A DNA stretch of 64,000 nt from Nitrosomonadales bacterium (GCA_016234685.1 JACRAT010000003.1:18617-82616); one strand, 5' to 3'. Shown: positions 22,973-32,699, counted from the stretch's first letter. A program made the numbers and translations. Notes: generated by a model not told the origin, from the sequence alone.

Positions 22973-24496
22973 ATGACGATCATACGCCAGCAGGATTTCA
23001 TCGATAGCGTCGCCGATGCTTTGCAATTCATCTCTTATTACCATCCGCAGGATTACATCCATGCGCTGGCCGAGGCCTATCGAATCGAGGAATCGCCAGC
23101 CGCCCGCGATGCGATGGCGCAGATCCTGACGAATTCGCGGATGTGCGCGCTGGGGCATCGCCCTGTCTGCCAAGATACCGGCATCGTGGTGGCTTTTGTG
23201 CGGGTGGGAATGGCGGCGCGTTGGGATGCGAATCTGAGCATCGTGGAGATGGTGAACGCCGGGGTGCATAAGGCTTACACCGACCATGACAATCCCTTGC
23301 GTGCCTCCATCGTCAGCGATCCGGCGGGCAAGCGCAAGAACACTGGCGACAACACGCCTGCCGTGGTGCATGTGGAGCTAGTTCCCGGCAATATCGTCGA
23401 GGTTCGCATCGCGGCCAAGGGCGGCGGTTCGGAGAACAAGGCGCGATTCGCCATGCTGGAGCCTTCGGATGATGTGGTCGAGTGGGTGGTGAATCAGTTG
23501 CCGGAGATGGGGGCGGGCTGGTGTCCGCCGGGCATGTTGGGCATCGGTATCGGCGGTACGGCGGAAAAGGCGATGCTGCTGGCGAAGGAGGCGCTGATGC
23601 AGCCCATCGACATGGCCAAACTCAAGGCGCGCGGTACGCGTACCCGGGCGGAGGAGTTGCGCATCGAGATCCACGACAAGGTGAACGCGCTCGGCATCGG
23701 CGCGCAAGGCTTGGGTGGGTTGACTACAGTGCTGGATGTGAAGGTGCTCGACTATCCGACCCATGCTGCCTCCAAGCCGGTAGCCATCATTCCCAATTGT
23801 GCGGCGACGCGCCATACTCATTTCGAGTTGGATGGCAGCGGCGTGGCGCAATTCACGCCGCCGGACATCGCCAGTTATCCAGATGTGCATTGGCATCCGG
23901 CGGAGAATGCGCGCCGGGTGAATCTAGAAGGCTTGACTCGTGCGGACATCGAGCAATGGCAACCCGGCGAGACGATCCTGCTCTCGGGTAAGTTGCTGAC
24001 TGGGCGCGATGCGGCGCACAAGCGGCTGGCCGATATGTTGGCCCGAGGCGAGAAACTGCCGTCCGGCGTGGATTTTAATGGCCGATTCATTTACTATGTC
24101 GGGCCGGTTGATCCGGTGCGCGATGAAGTCGTAGGGCCGGCAGGCCCGACCACCGGGACGCGCATGGATAGATTCACCGAGATGATGCTGGCGCAGACCG
24201 GGCTGATCGGCATGGTCGGCAAGGCCGAGCGAGGGCCGGTCGCCATCGAGGCGATCAAGAAGCATGGAGCGGTCTACCTGATTGCGGTGGGCGGTGCGGC
24301 TTACTTGGTGGCGAAAGCCATACGCAGTGCGAAAGTGATTGCCTTTGCTGATCTTGGCATGGAAGCGATCTACGAATTCGAAGTGGAAAACATGCCGGTG
24401 ACGGTGGCGGTGGATGCGCGGGGACGCTCGGTCCATGACATCGGTCCGGCAGAGTGGAAGAAGCGGATCGGGATCATCCCGATCAGAGCGGTTTAG
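22973..24496 (+). CDS. Class I (iron-sulfur) fumarate hydratase
   Basis: An enzyme of 507 residues that interconverts fumarate and malate with a [4Fe-4S] cluster. The N-terminal alpha part has GHRPVCQDTGIVV and IIPNCAATRHTHFELDG with cluster cysteines. The C-terminal beta part has VGPAGPTTGTRMD and the GGAAYLVAKAI segment. Both parts are fused in one chain as in E. coli FumA and FumB. It is the only fumarase in the window and lies far from the sdh-suc block. Confidence 0.92.
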   Translation: MTIIRQQDFIDSVADALQFISYYHPQDYIHALAEAYRIEESPAARDAMAQILTNSRMCALGHRPVCQDTGIVVAFVRVGMAARWDANLSIVEMVNAGVHKAYTDHDNPLRASIVSDPAGKRKNTGDNTPAVVHVELVPGNIVEVRIAAKGGGSENKARFAMLEPSDDVVEWVVNQLPEMGAGWCPPGMLGIGIGGTAEKAMLLAKEALMQPIDMAKLKARGTRTRAEELRIEIHDKVNALGIGAQGLGGLTTVLDVKVLDYPTHAASKPVAIIPNCAATRHTHFELDGSGVAQFTPPDIASYPDVHWHPAENARRVNLEGLTRADIEQWQPGETILLSGKLLTGRDAAHKRLADMLARGEKLPSGVDFNGRFIYYVGPVDPVRDEVVGPAGPTTGTRMDRFTEMMLAQTGLIGMVGKAERGPVAIEAIKKHGAVYLIAVGGAAYLVAKAIRSAKVIAFADLGMEAIYEFEVENMPVTVAVDARGRSVHDIGPAEWKKRIGIIPIRAV

Positions 24497-24540
24497 ATTT
24501 TGGTCGGCGCGCGGAGGTCGAGCGCGACGATAAACAGTTT

Positions 24541-24637
24541 GGCGGGTCTCCCCGCATTGCAACTTGGTGAATCTGGTCAGGTCCGGAAGGAAGCAGCCAC
24601 AGCCAGTCGTTGCAAGTGCCGGGGGTAAGGCTCGCCT
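24541..24637 (+). ncRNA. ffs: Signal recognition particle RNA (4.5S type)
   Basis: The universal SRP core GGTCAGGTCCGGAAGGAAGC is present at 24574-24593, forming the GGAA tetraloop end that binds Ffh. The outer arms GCATTGCAACTT and CGTTGCAAGTGC pair, and the ends GGCGGGTC and GGCTCGCC close the rod, giving about 97 nt. A GATAAA at 24529 is a possible -10 box 7 nt before the 5' end. The 3' end is set by base pairing and is approximate. There is no terminator before pagL, 20 bp downstream. Confidence 0.93.
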
Positions 24638-24657
24638 CCTTATGTGATGGGTGTGTG

Positions 24658-25191
24658 ATGAAAAAGCTCGGTGTGTTGCTGATCGGTTCCTTGCTGAGTT
24701 TCCCTGTTTTGGCGGTGGACGGTGTTTCTGTCGAATATGGCAATGGCGACTACACTGACGCGGCGCGTGTTGGCTTGGTGTGGGATTGGAATAAGAGCTG
24801 GTTCGGTGAAGGCCGCGACTGGCATGTCACGGGTTTCTGGGAAGCTGCCGCCGGGCAGTGGAAGGGGCGCAGCAGCGTCGGCAACAACCAGACCGTCACC
24901 GATATCGGCTTCACCCCGGTGTTCCGTCTTGAGCAGAAAACGCCTTCCGCGCTAGCACCTTATGTCGAGGCCGCTGTTGGCGTGCATTTCATCTCGCCTA
25001 CCTTCATCTATGCCAACCGCAAGTTCGGTAGCAGCTTCCAATTCGGCGACTCTGTCGGTTTTGGCGTGCGGCTGGGCGACAAGCGGCAATATGACCTCGG
25101 CTATCGCTACCAGCATCTGTCCAATGGCAGCATCAAGCAGCCGAATCAGGGCATCAACCTGAACGAGTTTCGATTTACCTATCGGTTCTGA
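24658..25191 (+). CDS. pagL: Lipid A 3-O-deacylase PagL family protein
   Basis: An outer-membrane beta-barrel of 177 residues with a Sec signal peptide (MKKLGVLLIGSLLSFPVLA). The active-site motif H-x-S-N is seen as YQHLSNGS, His153 and Ser155. The protein ends YRF, with the C-terminal aromatic typical of BAM substrates. The family removes the 3-linked acyl chain of lipid A. The gene lies between ffs and dnaX, 2 bp before the dnaX start, so it appears inserted into the usual ffs-dnaX order. ATG 24658 gives the best signal peptide. Confidence 0.88.
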   Translation: MKKLGVLLIGSLLSFPVLAVDGVSVEYGNGDYTDAARVGLVWDWNKSWFGEGRDWHVTGFWEAAAGQWKGRSSVGNNQTVTDIGFTPVFRLEQKTPSALAPYVEAAVGVHFISPTFIYANRKFGSSFQFGDSVGFGVRLGDKRQYDLGYRYQHLSNGSIKQPNQGINLNEFRFTYRF

Positions 25192-25193
25192 CC

Positions 25194-26798
25194 TTGTCAG
25201 CTTCATCTGTTTTAGCACGCAAATGGCGTCCGCGTAGTTTCGCCCAGCTGGCCGGGCAGGAGCACGTGGTGCGAGCGCTGTCGAATGCGCTGGCGCAGAA
25301 CCGTTTGCACCATGCTTACCTGTTCACCGGCACGCGCGGCGTGGGCAAGACCACCATCGCTCGCATCTTCGCCAAATCCCTGAACTGCGAATCCGGCGTT
25401 ACTGCCACGCCGTGCGGTGTGTGCGGCGCTTGCACCGAGATCGACAGCGGGCGTTTCGTCGATCTGATCGAGTTGGATGCAGCCTCCAACACCCAAGTGG
25501 ACAATATGCGTGAGCTGCTGGAGAGTGCGCTGTACGCGCCGACCTCTGGCCGCTTCAAGGTCTACATCATCGACGAAGTGCACATGCTGTCGAAGTCGGC
25601 GTTCAACGCCATGCTGAAGACGCTGGAAGAACCGCCGTTGCATGTGAAGTTCATCCTCGCCACCACCGATCCGCAGAAGATCCCCGTGACGGTGTTGTCG
25701 CGCTGTTTGCAGTTCAATCTGAAGCAACTGCCGCCCGCGCTGATCCTTCAGCATCTCCAGCATGTGCTGGAGCAGGAAGGGATAGCTTCCGAGCGCAACG
25801 CGCTGGCACTGATCGCCCGGGCAGCACAGGGCAGTATGCGCGACGCGCTGAGCCTGCTCGATCAGGCCATCGCTTTCGCCGCTGGCAGCGTGGACGAGGC
25901 CGTGGTGCGCAACATGCTGGGCGCGATCGACCAGAGCTATCTGTTCGACCTGTTGCAAAATCTGCTGGCAGGGGAGGGCGCTGGATTGTTGCGCGTCGCC
26001 GACGATATGCTGAGTCGTAGCGTGGCATTCGAGGCTGCATTGCAGGACATGGCCAGCTTGCTGCACCGCATCGCGCTGGCACAGAGCGTGCCACAAGCCA
26101 TCCCGGAAGACGAGCCTGAGCGCGCGCGTTTGCTGGAACTGGCACAGCGGTTGCGCGCCGAAGAGATCCAACTGTATTACCAGATCGCCATACACGGGCG
26201 TCGGGACATCGAACTCGCGCCGGACGAATACGCCGGTTTCACCATGACACTGTTGCGCATGTTGGCCTTCAAGCTGGCGGGGGTGTTGCCGGAACGAGAC
26301 AAACCTGCACCACAGCCTGCTGTCGCAGCAGTTGCTCGCGAGGAGCGGGTCGCACAGGAAGCACCGCCGGTGGAGTATGTCGCGCCGCAACCAGTGGCAC
26401 CGCTGGATGGCGATGTGAACTGGATGGCGCTGATCGGACGCCTGAGTCTTCAGGCGATGGCGCTGGAATTGGCGAAGAATTGCGTGCTGGAAAGTGCGGC
26501 ATCCGGCTTGGTGGCGCTCAAGCTGTCGCCCAGCCACAAGCATCTGCTGACCAGCAAGATGGCGCAGGACAGATTGCAAGCCGCTTTGGGCGAGCACTAC
26601 GGGCAGGCGGTGCGGCTCTCTATCACTTTGGGCGAGAGCGCCGTGGTGGCGACGCCCGCTGCCGTCGAGCAACATGAGAAACAAGTCCGCCAGCAGCAGG
26701 CGACCGCCTCGATCATGCAGGATGTGTTCGTGCGTGAGGCACAGGCGCAACTGGGGGCGGAACTGGTCGAGAATTCAATCAAGTCGGTACAACAATAA
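25194..26798 (+). CDS. dnaX: DNA polymerase III subunits gamma and tau
   Basis: A clamp-loader ATPase of 534 residues. Walker A GTRGVGKT is at 46-53, the zinc module uses Cys65, Cys74, Cys77 and Cys80, and Walker B/DEVH lies near 127-130. The C-terminal part is Ala/Gln/Val-rich and should bind DnaE and DnaB. The start is a TTG 2 bp after the pagL stop; the conserved LARKWRPRSFAQLAGQEHVV follows at once, so no ATG fits. I saw no A6G slippery site, so a separate gamma product is not supported. Confidence 0.93.
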   Translation: MSASSVLARKWRPRSFAQLAGQEHVVRALSNALAQNRLHHAYLFTGTRGVGKTTIARIFAKSLNCESGVTATPCGVCGACTEIDSGRFVDLIELDAASNTQVDNMRELLESALYAPTSGRFKVYIIDEVHMLSKSAFNAMLKTLEEPPLHVKFILATTDPQKIPVTVLSRCLQFNLKQLPPALILQHLQHVLEQEGIASERNALALIARAAQGSMRDALSLLDQAIAFAAGSVDEAVVRNMLGAIDQSYLFDLLQNLLAGEGAGLLRVADDMLSRSVAFEAALQDMASLLHRIALAQSVPQAIPEDEPERARLLELAQRLRAEEIQLYYQIAIHGRRDIELAPDEYAGFTMTLLRMLAFKLAGVLPERDKPAPQPAVAAVAREERVAQEAPPVEYVAPQPVAPLDGDVNWMALIGRLSLQAMALELAKNCVLESAASGLVALKLSPSHKHLLTSKMAQDRLQAALGEHYGQAVRLSITLGESAVVATPAAVEQHEKQVRQQQATASIMQDVFVREAQAQLGAELVENSIKSVQQ

Positions 26799-26819
26799 AG
26801 TAAGTCGGAGGAAATCGAG

Positions 26820-27146
26820 ATGATGAAGGGCGGATTGGGCGGCCTGATGAAGCAGGCCCAGCAGATGCAGGCGAACATGAAGAAGGCACAGGCGGAACTG
26901 GCGACGATAGAGGTCGAAGGTCAGGCCGGCTCCGGCGTGGTCAAGGTGGTGATGACCTGTGCCAACGAAGTGCGTCGCGTGTCTCTGGACGACAGCCTGA
27001 TGGGCGACGACAAGGAGATGCTAGAAGACCTGATCGTGGCCGCACTGGCGGATGCCAAGAAGAAGGCCGACGAGGTCAGCAAGCAGCGCATGAGCGGCTT
27101 CACCGCCGGGATGAATCTGCCGCCCGGGTTGTCGTTGCCGTTCTGA
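26820..27146 (+). CDS. ybaB: Nucleoid-associated protein, YbaB/EbfC family
   Basis: A small DNA-binding protein of 108 residues, mostly helical. It has the family start [17 protein letters not shown], a Gly-rich centre ([12 protein letters not shown]) and the C-terminal [18 protein letters not shown] lies 8 nt before the first ATG. It follows dnaX and overlaps recR by one base (TGATG), the conserved dnaX-ybaB-recR order. Confidence 0.94.
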   Translation: MMKGGLGGLMKQAQQMQANMKKAQAELATIEVEGQAGSGVVKVVMTCANEVRRVSLDDSLMGDDKEMLEDLIVAALADAKKKADEVSKQRMSGFTAGMNLPPGLSLPF

Positions 27147-27745
27147 TGAAAACCCCTTCCAGCCTGGAAGAGTTGATCGCCGCATTGCGCTGCCTGCCCG
27201 GAGTCGGGCCGAAGTCGGCGCAGCGCATGGCTTACCATCTGTTGCAGCGCGACAAACAAGGCGCATTGCGCTTGTCGTATTCGCTGACGAACGCGGTGCA
27301 GGGCATCCGCCACTGCGCCAAATGCAATAATTTTTCTGAAGAAGAAATCTGCGTGCTGTGCAGTTCCGGCAAGCGCGACGAGAGTCTGCTCTGCGTGGTC
27401 GAGATGCCCGCCGATCTGTTGATGATGGAACAGACGCAGAGCTATCGCGGCATGTATTTCGTGCTGATGGGGCGCTTGTCGCCGCTGGACGGCATCGGTG
27501 CGAGGGAGCTGCCGCTGGATAGATTGGTGCGGCGTGCTCAGGAGTTGCCGTGCGAAGTTATTCTGGCGACGAATTTCACCGTGGAGGGCGAGGCGACGGC
27601 GCATTACACCGCCACCTTGCTGCGCGCGCAGGGCATCCGGGTATCGCGCATCGCGCGCGGTCTGCCGGTGGGGGGCGAGTTGGAGCATGTCGATAGCGGG
27701 ACGCTGGCGCAGGCGATATTGGAACGGCGAGAGGTGATGGGATGA
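27146..27745 (+). CDS. recR: Recombination mediator RecR
   Basis: A protein of 199 residues that acts with RecF and RecO in gap repair. The N-terminal helix-hairpin-helix has [17 protein letters not shown]. The zinc finger uses C-x2-C...C-x2-C (CAKCNN and EICVLC). The Toprim domain (about 80-175) has [15 protein letters not shown]. It overlaps its neighbours on both sides, suggesting one transcript from dnaX to rluB. Confidence 0.95.
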   Translation: MKTPSSLEELIAALRCLPGVGPKSAQRMAYHLLQRDKQGALRLSYSLTNAVQGIRHCAKCNNFSEEEICVLCSSGKRDESLLCVVEMPADLLMMEQTQSYRGMYFVLMGRLSPLDGIGARELPLDRLVRRAQELPCEVILATNFTVEGEATAHYTATLLRAQGIRVSRIARGLPVGGELEHVDSGTLAQAILERREVMG

Positions 27746-28653
27746 GTGAGCAGCAAGGTGAACGATTGCAGAAGGTGCTGGCGCAAGCCGGAGTTGGCTC
27801 GCGTCGGGAGATGGAAGAATGGATCGCTGAGGGCCGGGTGACGGTGAACGACGAGGTGGCGACGCTGGGTTCGCGCGTGATCGAGGGCGATGTGATCCGG
27901 GCGGGCAAGCGCACGGTGTTCGTCAAGGCGCCGGGGCTGAGTTTGCCGCGTGTGCTGCTCTATCACAAGCAGGAAGGAGAGATCGTCAGCCGTGACGACC
28001 CTGAGAAGCGCGCCAATGTATTCGACAAATTGCCGCGCTTGCGCGGTCAGAAGTGGATCGCCATCGGCAGGCTGGATTTCAATACCAGCGGCTTGTTGAT
28101 CTTTACGACTTCGGGCGAGTTGGCTAATCATTTGATGCATCCACGCTTCGAGGTCGAACGCGAGTACGCCGTGCGCGTGCAGGGCGAGATGACGCTGGAG
28201 CAGATGCAGCAGATGACCAAGCAGGGCATCGAGTTGGAAGATGGTACGGTGGTGTTCGAACGCCTCAGCGATGAGGGCGGCGAGGGCTTCAACCACTGGT
28301 ACCGTCTGGTGCTGAAAGAGGGGCGCAACCGTATCGTACGGCGCACTTTCGAGGCGCTGGGCTTGCCGGTGAGCCGCTTGATGCGCGTGCGTTTCGGCAT
28401 CGTCAATCTGCCGCCGCGTATCAAGCGCGGGATGATGGCGGAGCTGGGCGAAGGCGAAGTGAAGCAGATCATGGACTGGGCCGGTTTGTCTGAGCCTGCG
28501 CCGATGCCAGAAAGGACTGTGCCGTCAGGCAGAGTCGACCCTCAGCGGGGGGCAGGTGTGCAACGTGGCGCTAAGCCGCCGCGTCCGCCGCAGGCTGGAC
28601 AGGCTCGTCGCCAAGCGCCTGATCGAGGACGCAAGAAATCGCCGCGCCGGTGA
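27742..28653 (+). CDS. rluB: 23S rRNA pseudouridine synthase RluB
   Basis: A protein of 303 residues. The N-terminal S4 RNA-binding domain has [21 protein letters not shown]. The catalytic domain has the signature [14 protein letters not shown] with the nucleophile Asp. The tail of about 60 residues is Pro/Arg/Lys-rich, as is common in RluB. It is expected to modify U2605 of 23S rRNA. The ATG overlaps the recR stop (ATGA). Confidence 0.88.
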   Translation: MSEQQGERLQKVLAQAGVGSRREMEEWIAEGRVTVNDEVATLGSRVIEGDVIRAGKRTVFVKAPGLSLPRVLLYHKQEGEIVSRDDPEKRANVFDKLPRLRGQKWIAIGRLDFNTSGLLIFTTSGELANHLMHPRFEVEREYAVRVQGEMTLEQMQQMTKQGIELEDGTVVFERLSDEGGEGFNHWYRLVLKEGRNRIVRRTFEALGLPVSRLMRVRFGIVNLPPRIKRGMMAELGEGEVKQIMDWAGLSEPAPMPERTVPSGRVDPQRGAGVQRGAKPPRPPQAGQARRQAPDRGRKKSPRR

Positions 28654-28913
28654 CTCTTTGTGCGTCGCCGACTTGCTGTTGGAGTCAGTCTAGGAACGGA
28701 AGATCAAAAACAGGAGCGCTGCACCTGTCCATGTTTGAGGATTTTCCCTTGAAAATGGCGATGTTAAGGGGCAGAAGTTGAAGTCAAATCGTTCTGCCGT
28801 TATCATGTCGGCGAAGTGGGTTGCCGAGGGCAGCCTAGGACGGCGGCGCAAAGCCGCTTAACTTCGGGTTCTAGCTATCAATGTCGAGTATTAAACAACG
28901 TAAGGGGAGCGGC
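28654..28913 (+). other. Gene-free leader with two compact hairpins before the barrel-CotH operon
   Basis: The 260 bp hold no gene. At 28819-28835, GGTTGCC and GGCAGCC form a 7-bp stem. Just after, at 28843-28857, GCGGC-GCAAA-GCCGC forms a second stem. Both lie 55-95 nt before the start of the next gene. The CGCAAAGCC piece recalls the right half of c-di-GMP-I riboswitches, but the left half of that motif is missing. I call it a structured leader of unknown role. Confidence 0.35.
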
Positions 28914-29777
28914 ATGTTGAGTCGGTTGCCTCATTGGGTCATTGCCGGATCGTGTGTGTTCTCTCTTGCTGCGAATGCGGCGACTTGGGTGCGAGATGAA
29001 GGCGAGGCGGCCTTTCAGGCTGGTCTGGATCTCTCGACTCCTGCGAATAAATACTGGGATTACAAAGGCGGGACAACTAGCTACACCTGCGGCCAGTACA
29101 GCGAGAAATCTGTCAACGTGGGCATGGAGTATGGTTACTCCTATGATTACACGCTGATGGCCTCGACCTCGATCACCCAAGCGAATTGTTCAGGTAATAC
29201 GCTGACCCGCCCCGGCGCGGTCAACTTCGGTGTGCGTGGACGTTTCGATGAGCGTTATAACGGTGAATCATGGGAACTCAAGTTGGTCATCCCCGGTACG
29301 GTCTACCCGAATGGACAGCCTGCTGCGGTGGGTTATGGCGGGCTTGGGCTTCAGGTCGGCGCTTATTTTGGCACGCCATATGACCCCTATAACGAAGACC
29401 CATATCGTCCAGGCTTCATCAACCCGGCCACGGACAGCTGGGAATATGGCGGTGCGCTGACCATGTATATGGGAACGCCGTTGCCGCAAGTGATGGGCTA
29501 CACAAAGTGGAAGAGCGACCTTTCGCCGTCTTGGCGCGTGGCGGCCAAGTTGCAGGCAGACTGGACTTTGGGAACTCGCGTTCCTATCGTACCAATCAGG
29601 CCACCGCTGGTTCCGGTCCTGCCGGAAGCCCGCGTGATCTCGACTGGGCTGGAGTTCAGCCATTTGCTTGACGAGAATCTGGTGTTGTCCATCTCTCCGG
29701 TTATTCCGCTGTACGGGCAGAATGCTCCGCAGTCGGCCAACCTGTCGATAGGCGTTCACAAGGTATTCCCTCGCTAG
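28914..29777 (+). CDS. Predicted outer-membrane beta-barrel protein
   Basis: A protein of 287 residues with a signal peptide cleaved at about ANA/AT. The mature part alternates Gly and aromatic residues as in outer-membrane barrels (VNVGMEYGYSYDYTLMAS, GYGGLGLQVGAYFGTPYD). ATG 28914 is chosen because AGGGGAG lies 4 nt upstream and the signal peptide starts there; ATG 28881 would add 11 residues. I do not recognise a specific family. It is 47 bp upstream of the CotH-type kinase and probably co-transcribed, so the pair may act together at the cell surface. Confidence 0.75.
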   Translation: MLSRLPHWVIAGSCVFSLAANAATWVRDEGEAAFQAGLDLSTPANKYWDYKGGTTSYTCGQYSEKSVNVGMEYGYSYDYTLMASTSITQANCSGNTLTRPGAVNFGVRGRFDERYNGESWELKLVIPGTVYPNGQPAAVGYGGLGLQVGAYFGTPYDPYNEDPYRPGFINPATDSWEYGGALTMYMGTPLPQVMGYTKWKSDLSPSWRVAAKLQADWTLGTRVPIVPIRPPLVPVLPEARVISTGLEFSHLLDENLVLSISPVIPLYGQNAPQSANLSIGVHKVFPR

Positions 29778-29824
29778 CAGTGAAAAAATTCTCCAGCTTC
29801 TTCAGCGAACCATTAGGAGTCGGT

Positions 29825-31828
29825 GTGGTTAGACGTGCTATGGCCGCGTTCTTTGCGGTTGTTTCGGTCTTTTCCTTGCAGGCAGCTTTAGCTCAGCCTG
29901 ACATCTCGTCTGCTGAGGTGATACCTTCAGCCGCCACTTTCGACTACCGCCAGAAGGCGGTGCTGGAAGACCAGTTCGGCTTCGATCTTTCGGCTAACAG
30001 CGACTCCCCCGATCTGGAATACATCGGCCCGAACGGTCGGGTGATGCGCGGGCGCTTGCCACTGCGCTCACTCTACCTTGAGATGGACCCGCATCAGGCG
30101 GAGTTACTGTTCTACAAGCAGCCGCACGACAACTCCAGCTTCGCTGTGACCGTGTTGCAGGGCGTTGAGCATATCCCCGGCCGCATCACGGTAAAGGGTA
30201 GCTCGACCAGATACTTCGTTAAAAAATCCTTCTTGATCAAGATCGACAAAGAGACCTCGGCCACTTGGGGCGGCTACAAGCTGATCTCCATCAATGCCTT
30301 GGTGACTGACCCCAGCATGATGCGGGAATGGCTCTCTTGGGACTTGGCGCGGGCATCGGGCCTGACGACGCTGAATACCATCTATACCCGGCTGTACATC
30401 AATCAAAAATATATCGGTCTTTATTCCTTTACCGAGTGGGTGACAGGCGATCTGTTCGCGCGTGCTGGTTTAGGTGCGAAGGGGGAGTTGTATCAGCCGA
30501 ACGATGCGACTTATTGCGGTGATCTGAGCGGAGGTTCGGAAGACCCATCCCGGCATTGTTACTTGAAGTTCGCCCCACCCGACAATAATTTCTCCTCGCT
30601 TGAGACCTTGATAAAAGGCGTGAGCGGCACGCCGGTCAAGGATTTCCACGGCTTCATGGACAACAATTTTGATGACGAATCCGTCATCAACTGGGTAGCG
30701 GTCAATGGCTTGGTAGGGAACGGCGACACCTATAACAAGAACTACTTCCTGTATTTCAGCCGCGAGACTGGTCGCTGGACCGTGATGCCGTGGGACTATG
30801 ACTTGACCTTCGGTCGCAGCTGGGACCCTTATCTGCCTTCGCCGAACGACGTGTTCAACGACAACTTCGTGTACTACTACACGCCCGAGATCGGCTTCCC
30901 CGGTATGCTCAAAGTGAAGATGCTGGAGAACCCCATCCTCTTCCAGCGCTTCAAACGGCGTCTAGGGCATCTGTTGGGCGTGGGCGAGCCGGATGGCGAT
31001 CCCAGAACCTACGGCTGGTTCTCGCCAGAGCGTTTTGCTGCGCGCGTCAATGCCATCAGGTACAACATCGGTTCGGATGCGCTGCTCGACCCATTCTCTG
31101 CTACCCGACTGTATTCCTTCGACGAGCAGGCCGATGCTCTGAAATATTTTGTGTTGGGGCATTACGCCAATTACAAGATGCGGCTGTTCAGCGATACTGC
31201 CAACTGGACTTCGTACACCTACGATCCGACCATTCCGATGATGCCGCCCCCGGCACAATCGGCTACGCTGAATGCGACTTGGGATGTCCGCGCTCCCGGC
31301 TATGAAAGGCCGTTGGTCGATCCCTACTTGGGAACCATCTTGGCAGTATTGAAGGTGCGCACCATCAGTCAGCCCGCCACCATCGTGGGCAAGGTGGTGA
31401 CCTTCCGTCCGCCGGAAGAGTTGCCTTTGGGGCGCGTACCCGCGCAGTGCGTGCAACGCAGTTGGACGCTCACCGCCAAGATGCCGGAAACGGCCTCGCT
31501 GACGTCAGACATCACGCTCGAATACATGCAGGAGAATTCGCAGAACAGCGAAGTCGGCTCTAAAGTGAAGCGTCAAAAAGATCTGCTGGTGTGGATGCAA
31601 CAAGGCGATGAATGGGAGCCGCAACTGACAGTGGTGAACGGTCTGGCCAAGACGCTGACCATACGCAACATCAGCTTCCCGCCCAATCGTCCGTTGCGTT
31701 TCGTGGCTTGTGCCGATGTGCCGTTCGACATGCCCGAGCAGGATACTCGTCTGCTGGAAAAGGAGAATCCCGTTTCCAACCCGGTGGAGAAGGTCTATCG
31801 CAGCCTGATGAAGACCATCTCAAAATAA
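29825..31828 (+). CDS. Exported CotH-type (spore-coat kinase-like) protein
   Basis: A protein of about 667 residues. The GTG at 29825 has AGGAG 5 nt upstream and yields a good signal peptide (VVSVFSLQAALAQP); GTG 29780 is an alternative. The CotH domain (about 130-420) shows KKSFLIKIDK, EWLSWDLARASGL, YINQKYIGLYSFTEWV and the metal/ATP motif MPWDYDLTFGR. CotH proteins are atypical protein kinases known from spore coats and from secreted or cell-surface proteins. About 200 residues after the domain are unassigned. The substrate is unknown; the neighbouring barrel is a candidate partner. Confidence 0.82.
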   Translation: MVRRAMAAFFAVVSVFSLQAALAQPDISSAEVIPSAATFDYRQKAVLEDQFGFDLSANSDSPDLEYIGPNGRVMRGRLPLRSLYLEMDPHQAELLFYKQPHDNSSFAVTVLQGVEHIPGRITVKGSSTRYFVKKSFLIKIDKETSATWGGYKLISINALVTDPSMMREWLSWDLARASGLTTLNTIYTRLYINQKYIGLYSFTEWVTGDLFARAGLGAKGELYQPNDATYCGDLSGGSEDPSRHCYLKFAPPDNNFSSLETLIKGVSGTPVKDFHGFMDNNFDDESVINWVAVNGLVGNGDTYNKNYFLYFSRETGRWTVMPWDYDLTFGRSWDPYLPSPNDVFNDNFVYYYTPEIGFPGMLKVKMLENPILFQRFKRRLGHLLGVGEPDGDPRTYGWFSPERFAARVNAIRYNIGSDALLDPFSATRLYSFDEQADALKYFVLGHYANYKMRLFSDTANWTSYTYDPTIPMMPPPAQSATLNATWDVRAPGYERPLVDPYLGTILAVLKVRTISQPATIVGKVVTFRPPEELPLGRVPAQCVQRSWTLTAKMPETASLTSDITLEYMQENSQNSEVGSKVKRQKDLLVWMQQGDEWEPQLTVVNGLAKTLTIRNISFPPNRPLRFVACADVPFDMPEQDTRLLEKENPVSNPVEKVYRSLMKTISK

Positions 31829-31837
31829 CTCGCATCA

Positions 31838-31867
31838 CGCGCCCGGCCTGATCCGGGCGTGTTTCTT
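31838..31867 (+). terminator. Rho-independent terminator after the CotH-type gene
   Basis: GCCCGG, loop CCTGAT, CCGGGC, extended by a C-G pair, then GTGTTTCTTT. It lies 10 bp after the stop and closes the barrel-CotH unit. Confidence 0.75.
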
Positions 31868-31919
31868 TCAGCGTATCGCCCCGAGGTCAGGTAAGGCTCT
31901 CACTATCGAAATCACGGCT

Positions 31920-32699
31920 TTGAAACACATCACTTCACGCGACAATCCGCTGTTCAAGGAACTGCTCAAGCTGGTCGGCTCACCCCGCCAGCGGCACAAG
32001 TCCGGGCAGACCTTGCTGGATGGCGCACATCTGCTGGAATCCTATCGCGCCGCAGGCGGGCAGCCGCAGGCCTTGCTCGTCACCAGCGCGGGATTGCTGG
32101 ATGCCGAAGTCGCCAGATTGCTGGAGCAGTTTCCCGCTGTGCCGCAGATCTTGCTGGACGATGCATTGTTCGCGCAGCTTAGCGAGTTGAAGACACCTAG
32201 CGGCATCCTCGCGCAGATCACCGTGCCAGCGCCTGCGATCATGCCAGCGGAGAGCCGCTTCGCCTTGTTGCTGGAAGACATTCAAGACCCCGGCAACTTG
32301 GGATCGATGTTGCGATCAGCAGCAGCAGCAGGCTGCGATGCGGTGTTCCTGTCGCGCGGTTGCGCCGACGCTTGGTCGCCCAAGGTGCTGCGCGCCGCGA
32401 TGGGTGGGCATTTCGCCCATGCCATGAGCCTCCACGAGCAGGTCGATCTGCTGGCGGTGGCGGCCATGTTCGAGGGCCAGACCTACGCTGCCTCCCTTGC
32501 CGGGCGCACCAGTTTGTATGACTGCGAGTTGCGCGGCAAGACCGCCTTTGCCATCGGCAACGAAGGGGCCGGGCTGAGCGGCGGGCTGCTCACCGCCTGT
32601 CAGCCGTTCATCATCCCCATGCCGGGGCAGGTTGAATCGCTCAACGCTGCCGCTGCGGCGGCCATCTGTCTGTTTGAGGCGGTGCGTCAGCGCCGTTAA
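31920..32699 (+). CDS. RNA 2'-O-methyltransferase, SpoU/TrmH family
   Basis: A protein of 259 residues. A substrate-binding N-terminal part of about 100 residues precedes the knotted SPOUT domain with EDIQDPGNLGSMLRSAAAAG (motif 1), AIGNEGAGLS (motif 2) and IPMPGQVESLNAAAAAAI (motif 3). The family uses SAM to methylate ribose in tRNA or rRNA; the target cannot be told from sequence. The start is TTG 31920 (LKHITSRDNPLFKEL), with no nearby ATG that keeps the conserved N-terminus. Confidence 0.86.
   Translation: MKHITSRDNPLFKELLKLVGSPRQRHKSGQTLLDGAHLLESYRAAGGQPQALLVTSAGLLDAEVARLLEQFPAVPQILLDDALFAQLSELKTPSGILAQITVPAPAIMPAESRFALLLEDIQDPGNLGSMLRSAAAAGCDAVFLSRGCADAWSPKVLRAAMGGHFAHAMSLHEQVDLLAVAAMFEGQTYAASLAGRTSLYDCELRGKTAFAIGNEGAGLSGGLLTACQPFIIPMPGQVESLNAAAAAAICLFEAVRQRR

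Noticed and set aside
25194..26798. Programmed frameshift making the gamma subunit of DnaX
   Set aside because: I saw no A6G slippery heptamer.
28843..28857. c-di-GMP-I (GEMM) riboswitch
   Set aside because: Only the CGCAAAGCC piece fits; the left-hand AGGGCAAACC-type motif and the GAAA tetraloop helix are missing.
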